Assembly (NCBI GenBank): GCA_021324265.1
Contig: JAJPJK010000006.1
Location: 124,001-188,000, forward strand
Length of the DNA stretch: 64,000 nt
Source: Thermoproteota archaeon
GTDB lineage: Archaea > Thermoproteota > Thermoprotei > Gearchaeales > Gearchaeaceae
Direction: 5' to 3'
The notes below the pieces were generated by a model, which made no database searches, was not told where the DNA came from, and saw only the letters and a list, made by a program, of their open reading frames with translations. Shown in pieces: positions 17,228 to 26,161 of this stretch. The translations under genes and the position numbers were made by a program. Positions within the stretch are counted from its first letter, which is position 1; the number at the start of each line of letters is the position of its first letter.

Positions 17228-18139
17228 CTACGTCTTTATTCTATAACCATAATTATCTGCAAAAACCATTTTAATTTCAATATTATTGGATAACTTATCT
17301 TTCAAGTTCTCTATTTTTAAATCATCTTTGGAGAAAAGACCATATACTGTAGGTCCCCATGAACTCTGTCCTGCACCCTTAGCACCGTTCTTAAGCAGGA
17401 ATTCTATAAGTTTTTCTATCTTTTGGCTAGTGAAAATGCCTCCCTGTGTTTCCTTGAAGTTCAAACCCACTAGATATTGGAATTTAGTAAGCGAAGAGCC
17501 GAATTTTTCAATATCCTCTTCTTTGATGCTATCCTTCATACTGAATAAGAGAGAATACATCTCATCTATCCTCTCCTTCGGCGTAGGTTTTATTCTATTT
17601 ATCAATTTGTACTCAATATCTTCGGTTAAACCCTTAGTCATTTCTTGGTCGCGTGCTGTTACGAAAACCCATTCTTTTGGGAAATCATGTCTAAATTCTA
17701 TCTTTGGAACATCTTCAATTTTGCCAGAATCTATTATAAAACCACCACTTATGAACGCAGCGATGCCGATCCCGGATATTTTACCTATTCCTAGTTCTTT
17801 GGCTTCCTTGTAAGGGTCAAAGTACATATTGTTTATCTTATGGCATGCATAAGCAAAAGACAGACAAAGTTGAGTAGTAGAACCCAATCCTATGTGGCTG
17901 GGTATTTCTTCGATAATTCGAAATGAGATTTTCTTTTTAAATTTCTTGGCGTAGAGCTTCAGCCTTTCTTCTATTTCTTTTCTACTAAAATTAATTAGGT
18001 GTATCTCATCGTTTTCCTTAAATTCCGCTACTAATTTCTTTTCGCAGATTGCGCAGCCAGCACATTTATATAAAGGATACGTAGGGTTATTCAGATTGAC
18101 TATTCCGAAGTGCAATCTTGAAGGGGATTCAATGATCAC
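17228..18139 (-). CDS. Beta-ribofuranosylaminobenzene 5'-phosphate synthase
   Basis: A 303-residue protein starting with GTG at 18139. It has the GHMP-kinase fold with SPSRLHFGIVNL at the N-terminus, HIGLGSTTQLCLSFA near residue 90 and KGAGQSSWGPTVYG near residue 270, all typical of RFAP synthase. The enzyme joins PRPP and 4-hydroxybenzoate with loss of CO2, the committed step of methanopterin-type cofactor synthesis. It overlaps the DUF447 gene by 11 bp. A CAGCAIC cysteine pair near residue 28 stands out as a possible metal site. Confidence 0.88.
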   Translation of the reverse strand: MIIESPSRLHFGIVNLNNPTYPLYKCAGCAICEKKLVAEFKENDEIHLINFSRKEIEERLKLYAKKFKKKISFRIIEEIPSHIGLGSTTQLCLSFAYACHKINNMYFDPYKEAKELGIGKISGIGIAAFISGGFIIDSGKIEDVPKIEFRHDFPKEWVFVTARDQEMTKGLTEDIEYKLINRIKPTPKERIDEMYSLLFSMKDSIKEEDIEKFGSSLTKFQYLVGLNFKETQGGIFTSQKIEKLIEFLLKNGAKGAGQSSWGPTVYGLFSKDDLKIENLKDKLSNNIEIKMVFADNYGYRIKT

Positions 18140-18770
18140 TTTTGAATTTTAAGTTACTATCTACTATCTTATTAATCTCATCCATAATTCTTGTGTATTT
18201 GCTATTTGGAGCTATTCTTCTAATCAACTTATCATAGTGATCTATTAGCGAAACAAGTCTATCTACTTCTTCGTATAGCTTCATTTCCATGAAAACTTTT
18301 ATCCTTGTAGAATGAATCAATGCCTCTATTACAGCAAATTCTACTCGTGTAAATGGCCTTTCATATGTTTTCTTAGCATAAACATAGACAGGTTCTAATA
18401 TGAAACTTGCTCTTACTTCATTTTCATCAATCTTTTTTACTCTCCCTTCGATGTAGAAATTTGATTCCTTTAATCGAGGTATTTTTAATTTGTAAGAAGG
18501 GAAGAAATCGCTTTTTGAAGCGGTTCCATATGTTGCTTTAAAAAACAATTCGATATCATTAACTATATTGATTACTCCCATGCCTTTATTTTTCAAATAA
18601 TTGTAGCTGCGTGTATCTTTGAAAGGCCTCACAACAATATCGTACTCATCATTGAATGAAAAACCCATCGAAGCCATATGCGGATTTCCTTCATTGTTTT
18701 CTGTTGTTAATATACCTTCATAAATTATGTTAGGTTCAAAGATGAGCTTAAGCATTTTTTTCTTCGGCAT
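18129..18770 (-). CDS. DUF447 family flavin-binding-barrel protein
   Basis: A 213-residue protein of the archaeal DUF447 family, with a split-barrel FMN-binding-like first half (IIYEGILTTENNEGNPHMAS, then VVRPFKDTRSYNYL) and a helical C-terminus. It sits directly upstream of the RFAP synthase gene with an 11-bp overlap, on the same strand. The biochemical role is not settled. The gene order argues that it acts in pterin cofactor synthesis. Confidence 0.78.
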   Translation of the reverse strand: MPKKKMLKLIFEPNIIYEGILTTENNEGNPHMASMGFSFNDEYDIVVRPFKDTRSYNYLKNKGMGVINIVNDIELFFKATYGTASKSDFFPSYKLKIPRLKESNFYIEGRVKKIDENEVRASFILEPVYVYAKKTYERPFTRVEFAVIEALIHSTRIKVFMEMKLYEEVDRLVSLIDHYDKLIRRIAPNSKYTRIMDEINKIVDSNLKFKSDH

Positions 18771-18814
18771 AAGTATATTATTTACAAAGCTTATGATATT
18801 TTAAACAGCGTTAT

Positions 18815-20365
18815 ATGGTCATCCTGCTCGTAACTGGTCAACTTGCAAAGAAGATAGTTGAGGATCAAGCTAGGAAGTGCAAGAAAGAAGTTAAGGTTGT
18901 ATCCTTAAACTTTCCTGTAGCATCACTGATGAGACCTGCTTATATTTTAAGAGAGTTAAGACCATTCATCGATAAGGATATAGAATGTATAATGGTTCCA
19001 GGTCTTGTTCGAGGGGATCTAAGCATTATAGAGAAGGAACTTGGAGTAAAGGTTGTTAAAGGACCAAAGCATGCTTATGATATATCTTTCGTGATCAATA
19101 GCTTCGATGTAAAAGAGTTGTCAAAGGAAATACCTGCTGATGATTTGATTAAGGAAAAAATTAAGAGGCATGTCGAGACTGAGTTGATGAAATTCGAGGA
19201 AGATGACTCGATTTTGAAAAAGCAAGGTAATTATAGGATTAGAAATTTGAAATATGGAATAGATGCGCCAGTCAGAATAATTGCTGAAATCGTCGATGCA
19301 CCACTTCTTTCAAAGGACGAGCTAAAAAGGCAAATTGGATACTATGTTAGCTCTGGCGCTGATATTTTAGACTTAGGGATGGTAGCAAATGAGAACCATG
19401 CAGGAGAATTAAAAGACATGATAAATTTTGTATGGCATTTAACAAACATTCCATTAAGCATCGATTCAATGGAAGCGGATGAAATCAATGAAGCAATAAA
19501 AGCTGGCATAGACATGGTTATTAGCTTAGACAAATCGCTGTTGTATAAGGTAACACCTGAAGATAAAGTTCACTATGTAGTTGTACCTATAGATCTTTCA
19601 GCATCTTACTTTCCAAAGACTCACAGAGGAAGAGTGGAGTTTCTTGAAGAAATAATATCATTGGCGAAAAGTAAAGGTTTCAGAAATATTATTGCAGATG
19701 TAATCCTTGATCCTCCTTTTTCGAAGTCGTTATTGGATTCATTTGTAGCTTATAAGATGCTCAGAGAGAAAGATCCCTATCTACCCATTCTATTAGGAAC
19801 TGGAAATATTACCGAGCTTATAGATGCAGACACGCCCGGTATGAATGCGTTACTTACTATGATCGCATATGAGCTCAATGCTTCATTCATTCTCAGCACT
19901 GAAGTTAGTGACAAGTGCAGAGGCGTCATTAAAGAGTTGTCTATCGCATCTAAAATGGGCTTCATTTCCAGATTGAAAAATACTTATCCTAAAGGAGTTG
20001 GTTTCGATCTTCTAATATTGAGAGACAAAAAACTGAAAGATGAAACACCTGAAGAAGATATAGCTGAAATCATAAGAGTGGAAGATAATGAAAATTTCCA
20101 TGTTCAGGATCCAAAGGGCTGGTTTAAGATATACGTTGATAGGAATAATGATGAAATAATAGTGCATTATAAACCTTCTTATCGTGATACTAAGAGCGGT
20201 TTAATAATAAAAGGTAAGTCACCCTCTTCAATATATAGGAAGATCGCCGAGCTTGGTTTAATTTCAAGATTTGAGCATGCCGCCTATTTAGGTTCAGAAC
20301 TTCAAAAAGCATACATTGCACTTAAACTTGGCCGTAGCTACATTCAGGACTCCGATCTTTTCTAA
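18815..20365 (+). CDS. Dihydropteroate synthase-like protein of the methanopterin pathway
   Basis: A 516-residue protein in three parts. The N-terminal ~140 residues (LLVTGQLAKKIVEDQARK) form an archaea-specific domain. A pterin-binding TIM barrel spans about 145-390, with GADILDLGMVANE and LSIDSMEADE. The C-terminal DUF4346-like domain has DPKGWFKIYVDRNNDE and RFEHAAYLGSELQKAYIAL. It resembles the Methanocaldococcus MJ0107 family and may condense the activated pterin with beta-RFAP. It is divergent from DUF447 (44-bp gap) and completes a five-gene pterin cluster. Confidence 0.82.
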   Translation: MVILLVTGQLAKKIVEDQARKCKKEVKVVSLNFPVASLMRPAYILRELRPFIDKDIECIMVPGLVRGDLSIIEKELGVKVVKGPKHAYDISFVINSFDVKELSKEIPADDLIKEKIKRHVETELMKFEEDDSILKKQGNYRIRNLKYGIDAPVRIIAEIVDAPLLSKDELKRQIGYYVSSGADILDLGMVANENHAGELKDMINFVWHLTNIPLSIDSMEADEINEAIKAGIDMVISLDKSLLYKVTPEDKVHYVVVPIDLSASYFPKTHRGRVEFLEEIISLAKSKGFRNIIADVILDPPFSKSLLDSFVAYKMLREKDPYLPILLGTGNITELIDADTPGMNALLTMIAYELNASFILSTEVSDKCRGVIKELSIASKMGFISRLKNTYPKGVGFDLLILRDKKLKDETPEEDIAEIIRVEDNENFHVQDPKGWFKIYVDRNNDEIIVHYKPSYRDTKSGLIIKGKSPSSIYRKIAELGLISRFEHAAYLGSELQKAYIALKLGRSYIQDSDLF

Positions 20366-20424
20366 TTATACTGTTTAAACCTATTTAACAAAATAGATAA
20401 AATTAAAGTTCAATATTCATTGTC

Positions 20425-21198
20425 ATGCAAATGAATAGAGCTAGATTTGTAGCATATACAGCAATCTGCGCTGCATTATATGCTGTATCAATAGTGATAT
20501 TTGCCTTCATACCAACACCTTGGGGCGTTGGTCATTTTAGACCAACAGTCATAATACCCCAGTTTTTCGCTTTCCTTGGAGGTCCTTGGGTTGCAGCAAT
20601 AGGCGCTGCGATTGGTACTTTTCTAGGAGATGTATTTGGCTTATATCCTGCTGGTTTGAGCAACCCCCTTTTGTCTTTAATTGCAGGTGTTCCAGCAAAT
20701 TTCTTTGGTTTCTTATTATTTGGTTATTTAATTAAAAGATTCAATACATGGCAAGATTTTATATGGGTATCTTTGGTCTCCTTATTCATAGGGAATTTAA
20801 TAGCGGGAATGGCTGTCGCCTTCTCTTTAGGTATAGTATTCAATCCTTCAGTGGGTTATACTACAACATATAGGCTTTATACGGGAATGGGTCTAACTCT
20901 ATTTTGGCTTGTTACGATGCTACCATTCACATATGGAATAACGCCTTTGCTTGTACGCTATATATTTCCGGTTGCACCGTATGCTGTTGTTATGAAAGGA
21001 GGGTCATTTTCTGGTTCAAGGATAGCTGCAATTATTGTAGGTGTTTTGCTTCTCGCTGTAGCGTTTGCAGTAGTATTCCCATTCAGTACTATCTTCGATA
21101 ATAGCTTTCATAGTATCAATGTTAGTATTAGTGCGCTTGAATTTGGTATATTTGTGTTTATAGCTGGTCTGGTAGCGATTGTGATTGCATCGCTCTGA
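20425..21198 (+). CDS. ECF transporter S-component next to pantoate kinase
   Basis: A 257-residue membrane protein with six or more spans. The N-terminal half (HFRPTVIIPQFFAFLGGPW, then IGAAIGTFLGD) is the general ECF S-component pattern. The C-terminal ~70 residues add two hydrophobic segments. It ends 4 bp before the likely GTG of the pantoate kinase gene, so the two form one transcript. Adjacency suggests pantoate or a related CoA precursor as cargo; the pterin cluster on the other side makes a pterin or folate-like cargo an alternative. No ECF energising module is in the window. Confidence 0.68.
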   Translation: MQMNRARFVAYTAICAALYAVSIVIFAFIPTPWGVGHFRPTVIIPQFFAFLGGPWVAAIGAAIGTFLGDVFGLYPAGLSNPLLSLIAGVPANFFGFLLFGYLIKRFNTWQDFIWVSLVSLFIGNLIAGMAVAFSLGIVFNPSVGYTTTYRLYTGMGLTLFWLVTMLPFTYGITPLLVRYIFPVAPYAVVMKGGSFSGSRIAAIIVGVLLLAVAFAVVFPFSTIFDNSFHSINVSISALEFGIFVFIAGLVAIVIASL

Positions 21199-21202
21199 TC
21201 AA

Positions 21203-22105
21203 GTGTCGAAAAGAAAATCTAGAACTTTTTATGTCCCAGGCGGTTTATCGAGTATATTTGAGAATTGTTTCGAGGGGAAGAGATCTTTAGAGGAGGAGGG
21301 AGCAAGAGGTGGCGGGTTCAGATTAAGACTTGGCACATACACTTATGCGGAGTACAGCGATTCTGACTGCGTAATAATCAACGGCAATATTGAAAAAAAC
21401 GCAAAGACCACCTTGAAAGTAATAGAACTGTTCAGGCAGAGATATGATATCCAAGACCGCTTTAAGATCTATCATAAAATAGAACTTCCAATGGGATGTG
21501 GTTTCGGAACTAGCGGTTCAGGCGCTTTGGGTGCTGTATTTGCGCTCGCCGATCTTTGTGGTATTAATGACTCTTACTGTAACCTAACTAATATAGCTCA
21601 TGATGCTGAAATCCTTGCTCTAACTGGATTGGGAACCGTTTCAGGTCTTGGCTCATTTAGAGGAGCATGTGGGCTAATTATAGAGCCTGGCTCCCCGTGC
21701 AATTGTAAGATAAAGGAACTTGAAGTTGATGAAAATGATGTTCTTATTTCATTAGTTTTCTCACCTATAAACAAAGCAGAGATATTGATTTCAGGAAAAA
21801 AAAGAGCAGGAATGAATAGACTTGCCAGAGAACTAATGTCAAAGATTGAGGATGCATATTCCTTGCTAAAGTATTCAAGGATATTTGCTGAAAAAGCAGG
21901 GTTTGCTGATTATCATTTAAGGCAAATAATGAGGCATTTTCTAAGGTTAGGATTTAAAGAAGTAGCTCAGAACATGATAGGTAAGGCAGTACATGGTTTA
22001 ATAGCAAGAGAAAAGGCTGAAGAAATATCAGAACTTCTAAAAAAGGAGTTCAGCGCTCAAGTTGTAGTTTCTGAATTACAAGATAAAAATCCTCTATTAG
22101 AGTAG
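21203..22105 (+). CDS. Pantoate kinase
   Basis: The protein has 300 residues from the GTG at 21203 (MSKRKSRTFYVPGG); the track's TTG at 21185 lies inside the preceding gene. It is a GHMP-family kinase with YVPGGLSSIFE at the N-terminus, ARGGGFRLRLGTYT, and the ATP loop MGCGFGTSGSGALGAVFALA near residue 100. These match archaeal pantoate kinase, which makes 4-phosphopantoate in the archaeal CoA pathway. The phosphopantothenate synthetase gene is not in the window. Confidence 0.87.
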   Translation: MSKRKSRTFYVPGGLSSIFENCFEGKRSLEEEGARGGGFRLRLGTYTYAEYSDSDCVIINGNIEKNAKTTLKVIELFRQRYDIQDRFKIYHKIELPMGCGFGTSGSGALGAVFALADLCGINDSYCNLTNIAHDAEILALTGLGTVSGLGSFRGACGLIIEPGSPCNCKIKELEVDENDVLISLVFSPINKAEILISGKKRAGMNRLARELMSKIEDAYSLLKYSRIFAEKAGFADYHLRQIMRHFLRLGFKEVAQNMIGKAVHGLIAREKAEEISELLKKEFSAQVVVSELQDKNPLLE

Positions 22106-22426
22106 AATAACTACAGCGAGTGCCAAGAGAACGAAGATTATAGCCAAAGCTATCATCATGATTTCTATAATTCCTTCATGGCTAGGTGCTTGCTCTTGAA
22201 GTATGGCTTTGAATCTATAAAATCCATGATATATTACGGAGCCGATTACGATGAAAAATATCAGTTTGAAAAGTATATTGTTCGATAGCTCATTCAACAC
22301 ATTTTTGATATCTAAGCCTAATGCAGGAGCGATTTGGGAGTAAATTAGGAATGCTGGGAATAATAGTGCAGCAATTGTTGCAGTCCCGGCAAATAATAAC
22401 CAAGTTAAAGCATGTGATTTGTTCAT
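22097..22426 (-). CDS. frdD: Fumarate reductase-type membrane anchor, FrdD-like
   Basis: A 109-residue protein with three membrane spans. It has the FrdD pattern: a first span after a short charged N-terminus, then FIVIGSVIYHGFYRFKAIL resembling the HRMHH region of E. coli FrdD, and a last span at the C-terminus. It overlaps frdC by 4 bp and is the last gene of frdABCD. Its 3' end overlaps the convergent pantoate kinase gene by 9 bp. It should help anchor FrdAB and form the quinone site. Confidence 0.78.
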   Translation of the reverse strand: MNKSHALTWLLFAGTATIAALLFPAFLIYSQIAPALGLDIKNVLNELSNNILFKLIFFIVIGSVIYHGFYRFKAILQEQAPSHEGIIEIMMIALAIIFVLLALAVVILL

Positions 22427-22767
22427 ATCAGAATCACCAAAATTATCGTCGTAATTATCAAAAATATTAAAATAAGCAATCCAAATACTAGGTTTATGTT
22501 TAGTTCTTTCCCCCCAACTTTTACCTTAACTATTCTTGGCATAAGATAAAGCCAGCTGATTGAGTGAATCAATGCAAAAACAAGAGCAATAATCGCCAAT
22601 ACCATTTGAAGTGGTCCTGCTAAAATCGCATCTGATAAGGTCATGTGATAATAGTATAGTAATGTTAGGAGGTAGATTGAATAAAGTGCTATTATGAAGC
22701 TTGATAATTCCCTTATAAATTTGAAGGTATATCTAGCATTCCTGAAATAGCCTACTCTCGTCTTCAT
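22423..22767 (-). CDS. frdC: Fumarate reductase-type membrane anchor, FrdC-like
   Basis: The protein has 114 residues from the ATG at 22767, which shares an ATGA overlap with the frdB stop; the track start at 22875 lies within frdB. It has three spans with the FrdC order: YFRNARYTFKFIRELSS, then ALIHSISWLYLMPRIVKVKV, close in layout to E. coli FrdC around its quinone site. The pair of three-span anchors is the type D (heme-free) arrangement in characterised enzymes. Confidence 0.8.
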   Translation of the reverse strand: MKTRVGYFRNARYTFKFIRELSSFIIALYSIYLLTLLYYYHMTLSDAILAGPLQMVLAIIALVFALIHSISWLYLMPRIVKVKVGGKELNINLVFGLLILIFLIITTIILVILI

Positions 22768-23459
22768 TTCAATGAACTTAATCCCAACATTAACTTCATC
22801 CTCTGTATGTTGAATGCAGGATCTACGTTTTTTGGGCATGCATTTGAACATTCTCCCCAGAAGCTGCACTTCCAAACTGCATCCTTATCATTTGCAATTT
22901 TAAGCCTTTCCTCTCTTCCTTGGTCAATAGGATCCATTAAGTATCTATAAAGCAATGAAAGCGCTGCAGGACCTTTGAAAGTTTGATCATAACCAAATAC
23001 AGGGCATGCTGCATAGCATAGCATGCAATTTATACATGCACTTGGGTTGATTATTGGTTCTTGTTGTTCTGATTTCACTATGATCTCTTTCGGTTCTTCC
23101 TTCCTTATTATATATGGCTTCATCTCTTTGAGATAGTGCATAAAAACATCCATATCTACCACGAGATCCTTAATTACATCGAAATTATACAAAGGCTCAA
23201 CGACAATTGGGGTTCTTATTTCAGCTACTTTTGTTTGGCATGCCAGCATTGGCCGGCCGTTGATCACCATTCCGCAGCTTCCACATATTGCCATTCTGCA
23301 TGAATATCTAAATGTCAGTGTTCTATCGATCTTATTTTTAATGTATACCAATGCATCCAATACCATGGTATCCCCCTCTACAGGAACGTTGTACTCGCTA
23401 ATCCAACTCTTTTTTGTCTCTGGATCGTATCTTCTAACGAATATTTTTGCCTCGGTCAT
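22764..23459 (-). CDS. frdB: Succinate dehydrogenase/fumarate reductase iron-sulfur subunit
   Basis: A 231-residue protein. The N-terminal 2Fe-2S ferredoxin domain carries CRMAICGSCG and a later Cys in MLACQ. The C-terminal domain carries the 4Fe-4S set CINCMLCYAACP and the 3Fe-4S/4Fe-4S set CSFWGECSNACPKNVDP. It links the FrdA flavin to the membrane quinone site. Its ATG follows the frdA stop by one base, and it overlaps frdC. Confidence 0.93.
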   Translation of the reverse strand: MTEAKIFVRRYDPETKKSWISEYNVPVEGDTMVLDALVYIKNKIDRTLTFRYSCRMAICGSCGMVINGRPMLACQTKVAEIRTPIVVEPLYNFDVIKDLVVDMDVFMHYLKEMKPYIIRKEEPKEIIVKSEQQEPIINPSACINCMLCYAACPVFGYDQTFKGPAALSLLYRYLMDPIDQGREERLKIANDKDAVWKCSFWGECSNACPKNVDPAFNIQRMKLMLGLSSLK

Positions 23460-23460
23460 G

Positions 23461-25161
23461 TCAATATTTTCTTTCAGTTGGCTTCCATTTAGTTATTACG
23501 ACAGGCAAAAGTTCGATTCGTGGTTCGTATTCACTCTTATATACGAGCTGGTGGACCAAAAAATGTTCGTCATCTCTTTTTGGGAAGTCAACCCTATAAT
23601 GTGCACCTCTAGATTCTTTTCTTTTCAATGCAGCATATGTAATTGTTTCAGCCACATCGAGCATGAAATCAAGTTCTAAAATCTGGATGAAATCTGTATT
23701 ATAAGTTTTGCTTTTGTCTGTTACCGAGACCTGCTTAAATCTCTCTTTAAGCTTCATTATCGATGAAAGAGCCTCTTCGAGATCCTTTCCATTTCTAAGT
23801 ATTCCGACTTTCTCTTCCATGATATCCTTAAGTTCATAAAGTATATCTGAAGGAGGAATTCCGTTTTCCTTCTTTATCAAACCGTCAAATATTCTGTTTT
23901 CCTCTCTAGTAACTTCTTCCTTAGATACTTCAAGATAATCATGTTCTAGAGCGAATCTAGCTGCGTTGTATCCTGCTATTGAACCAAAAACTAAACATTC
24001 TGTTAGAGAATTTGAACCAAGCCTATTTGCACCGTTTATGCTAACACATGCAGCCTCGCCTGCTGCATAAAGACCTGCTATAGGAGTTTCAGCTTCCTTG
24101 TTGGTGTGCACTCCGCCCATCATATAGTGCATTGTTGGCCTTACAGGGATTAGCTCGTTATATGGATTTACTCCTGCATATTTTTCAGCCATCTCTTTTA
24201 CCGTGGGGAGTTTCTTGTCAATGACATCTTTCCCTAAGTGCCTTATATCTAAGCCTATGTAGTCGCCATATTTTCCTTTAAATCCTCTTCCTTCCTTTAT
24301 TTCATTGAATATTGCCCTAGATACGACATCCCTCGCTGCTAGTTCGAGCTTTTCAGGAGCGTACCGCTTCATGAATCTCTCATTCTGGTTATTTAATAGA
24401 TAGCCACCTTCTCCTCTTGCCGCTTCAGTTATTAGTAAGCCTTTTCCAGGAAGACCTGTAGGATGGAATTGTACGAATTCCATATCTTTTAATGGCGCTC
24501 CCACGCGATAAGCTAGCGCCATTCCGTCGCCTGTGTTTATTGCGCCGTTTGAAGTAGTTTTGTAAAGTTGGCCTATTCCACCTGTACAAATTATTGCAGC
24601 TTTTCCTTCAAAGTAATGAAAAGTACCATTTTTTATGTCGATAGCAGTGAGACCCTTGAATCTGTTGTTTTCGACTATAAGAGAAGTCACGAACCATTCA
24701 TCGAATCGCTCTATATTTTCGTAAAGGATTGACCTCTGGAATAAGGTATGAAGGATGTAAAAGCCAGTCTTGTCTGCTGCAAAAAAAGTCCTTTTCACAG
24801 ACATACCGCCAAATGCTCTTGCTGCCATTCTACCTTGCTCATCTCTAGCCCAAGGTAGACCCCATTTTTCTAGGTTTTTTAACTCCATGGGTGCCCTGGA
24901 TACGAAGGCTTCAACGGCATCTTGATCTGCCAAGAAATCACTGCCCTTTACAGTATCATAAGCATGGGATTCAAGATTGTCATATTCCTTAATTACGGCT
25001 GCGGCTCCTCCTTCCGCTGACACTGTATGACTTCTCATTGGATAAACCTTAGAAATGAGCGCTATCTTCAGTTTCTGATTCATACTTGCTGCTTCTATTG
25101 CTGCTCTTAGACCCGCTGCTCCTGCCCCAATTACTATTACGTCAGCACGTATTTTATCCAC
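23461..25161 (-). CDS. frdA: Succinate dehydrogenase/fumarate reductase flavoprotein subunit
   Basis: A 566-residue flavoprotein starting with GTG at 25161. The FAD motif GAGAAGLRAA is at residues 12-21. RSHTVSAEGG carries His45, the usual covalent FAD attachment site. FHPTGLPGKG and HYMMGGVHTN are substrate-site segments and NRLGSNSLTE is the C-terminal FAD contact. It oxidises succinate or reduces fumarate. Sequence alone does not decide the direction; neighbouring complex I and ETF genes fit either. It heads frdABCD and is divergent from nuoA across 54 bp. Confidence 0.93.
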   Translation of the reverse strand: MDKIRADVIVIGAGAAGLRAAIEAASMNQKLKIALISKVYPMRSHTVSAEGGAAAVIKEYDNLESHAYDTVKGSDFLADQDAVEAFVSRAPMELKNLEKWGLPWARDEQGRMAARAFGGMSVKRTFFAADKTGFYILHTLFQRSILYENIERFDEWFVTSLIVENNRFKGLTAIDIKNGTFHYFEGKAAIICTGGIGQLYKTTSNGAINTGDGMALAYRVGAPLKDMEFVQFHPTGLPGKGLLITEAARGEGGYLLNNQNERFMKRYAPEKLELAARDVVSRAIFNEIKEGRGFKGKYGDYIGLDIRHLGKDVIDKKLPTVKEMAEKYAGVNPYNELIPVRPTMHYMMGGVHTNKEAETPIAGLYAAGEAACVSINGANRLGSNSLTECLVFGSIAGYNAARFALEHDYLEVSKEEVTREENRIFDGLIKKENGIPPSDILYELKDIMEEKVGILRNGKDLEEALSSIMKLKERFKQVSVTDKSKTYNTDFIQILELDFMLDVAETITYAALKRKESRGAHYRVDFPKRDDEHFLVHQLVYKSEYEPRIELLPVVITKWKPTERKY

Positions 25162-25215
25162 ATTGATTAAAGTGCAATGATATTAAAGAATATTAGTAAG
25201 TTTCAAGGAGTAATC
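25162..25215. promoter_or_regulatory. Divergent promoter between frdABCD and nuo operon
   Basis: The 54-bp spacer holds TATTAAAGAATATTAG (25181-25196), usable as a TATA-like element in both directions. AAGGAG lies 5 nt before the nuoA ATG at 25216, one of the few clear Shine-Dalgarno sites at an operon start in this window. Two respiratory operons therefore share one control region. Confidence 0.5.
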
Positions 25216-25575
25216 ATGATGCTGGACTTCCTTGCCCTATCAATTGCATTGATAATCTCTCTAGCATTTGCGATGCTAGTAATATACTTAAACTACAGGT
25301 TAGCCCATAAGCCAAGCAAATCAGAGATAAAGCTATCAACATATGAATGTGGAGAGGAGATTATAGGCGAAGCCCAAGTAAGGATGAATGTTCAGTATTA
25401 TGTTTATGGTATCGCGTATTTAATTGCCGATATAATAGCAATACTCATACTACTATGGGCTGTTCAATCCATAGAGCTCAGTTTTGTTGGGTTTGTGGGG
25501 ATAATTCTCTTGTTAGCGATTACAGTCTTCAGTATAGGCTATACATTGAAGAAAAACATGTTGAAATGGGTCTAA
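25216..25575 (+). CDS. nuoA: Complex I subunit NuoA
   Basis: The protein has 119 residues from the ATG at 25216, chosen because an AAGGAG site precedes it; the track start at 25177 lies near the TATA-like region. It has three spans and the conserved loop segment STYECGEE near residue 45. It belongs to the membrane arm of complex I near the quinone site. It is the first gene of nuoABCDHI. Confidence 0.9.
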   Translation: MMLDFLALSIALIISLAFAMLVIYLNYRLAHKPSKSEIKLSTYECGEEIIGEAQVRMNVQYYVYGIAYLIADIIAILILLWAVQSIELSFVGFVGIILLLAITVFSIGYTLKKNMLKWV

Positions 25576-25612
25576 ATATAAATAACAGCATCCTCACTAA
25601 ACTATTGGGCTC

Positions 25613-26161
25613 ATGAGACTGCTAGACGTCCTTCAAGATTTCAAAGTCTGGATTGTAGACCCTAAAAAACTCTCTTTTGTAGATAGGCTGCTCATATGGG
25701 GTAGGCGGAACTCTCTTTGGCTTCTTGTTTTCGGAATAAAGTGCTGTACGATAGAGGGATTGATGGTCGCAGGTGCTTCGACTTACGACTTCGAAAGATT
25801 AGGCGTTTTGCCTAGAAATAGTCCAAGGCAGTGTGATTTAATGATAATCACAGGGCCAATTTCGCATCGTCTTGCGCCTGTCGTGAAAACACTTTATGAA
25901 CAAATGGCTGAACCTCGTTATGTGATCTCATATGGAGAATGTTCAATCTGCGGAGGTCCTTGGAAGGGCATGTATAGTATCGTTGATGGAGTTGATCAAG
26001 TTATACCAGTAGATGTATATGTCCCTGGCTGTCCTCCTAGACCTGAAGCACTAATTGAAGCCATAATTAAACTCGAAGAAAAAATAAAGAAAGGGGAGTT
26101 GCGAAGGAATTTCTTACCTAAGACAGGTTATCCTGAAGTAAAGGAGGACTGGCGCGTATGA
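25613..26161 (+). CDS. nuoB: Complex I subunit NuoB (N2 cluster)
   Basis: A 182-residue protein carrying the N2 4Fe-4S ligands: the double Cys in GIKCCTIE, Cys in SYGECSICGG and Cys in VPGCPPRP. N2 donates electrons to quinone. It overlaps nuoC by 4 bp and lies 37 bp after nuoA. Confidence 0.94.
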   Translation: MRLLDVLQDFKVWIVDPKKLSFVDRLLIWGRRNSLWLLVFGIKCCTIEGLMVAGASTYDFERLGVLPRNSPRQCDLMIITGPISHRLAPVVKTLYEQMAEPRYVISYGECSICGGPWKGMYSIVDGVDQVIPVDVYVPGCPPRPEALIEAIIKLEEKIKKGELRRNFLPKTGYPEVKEDWRV

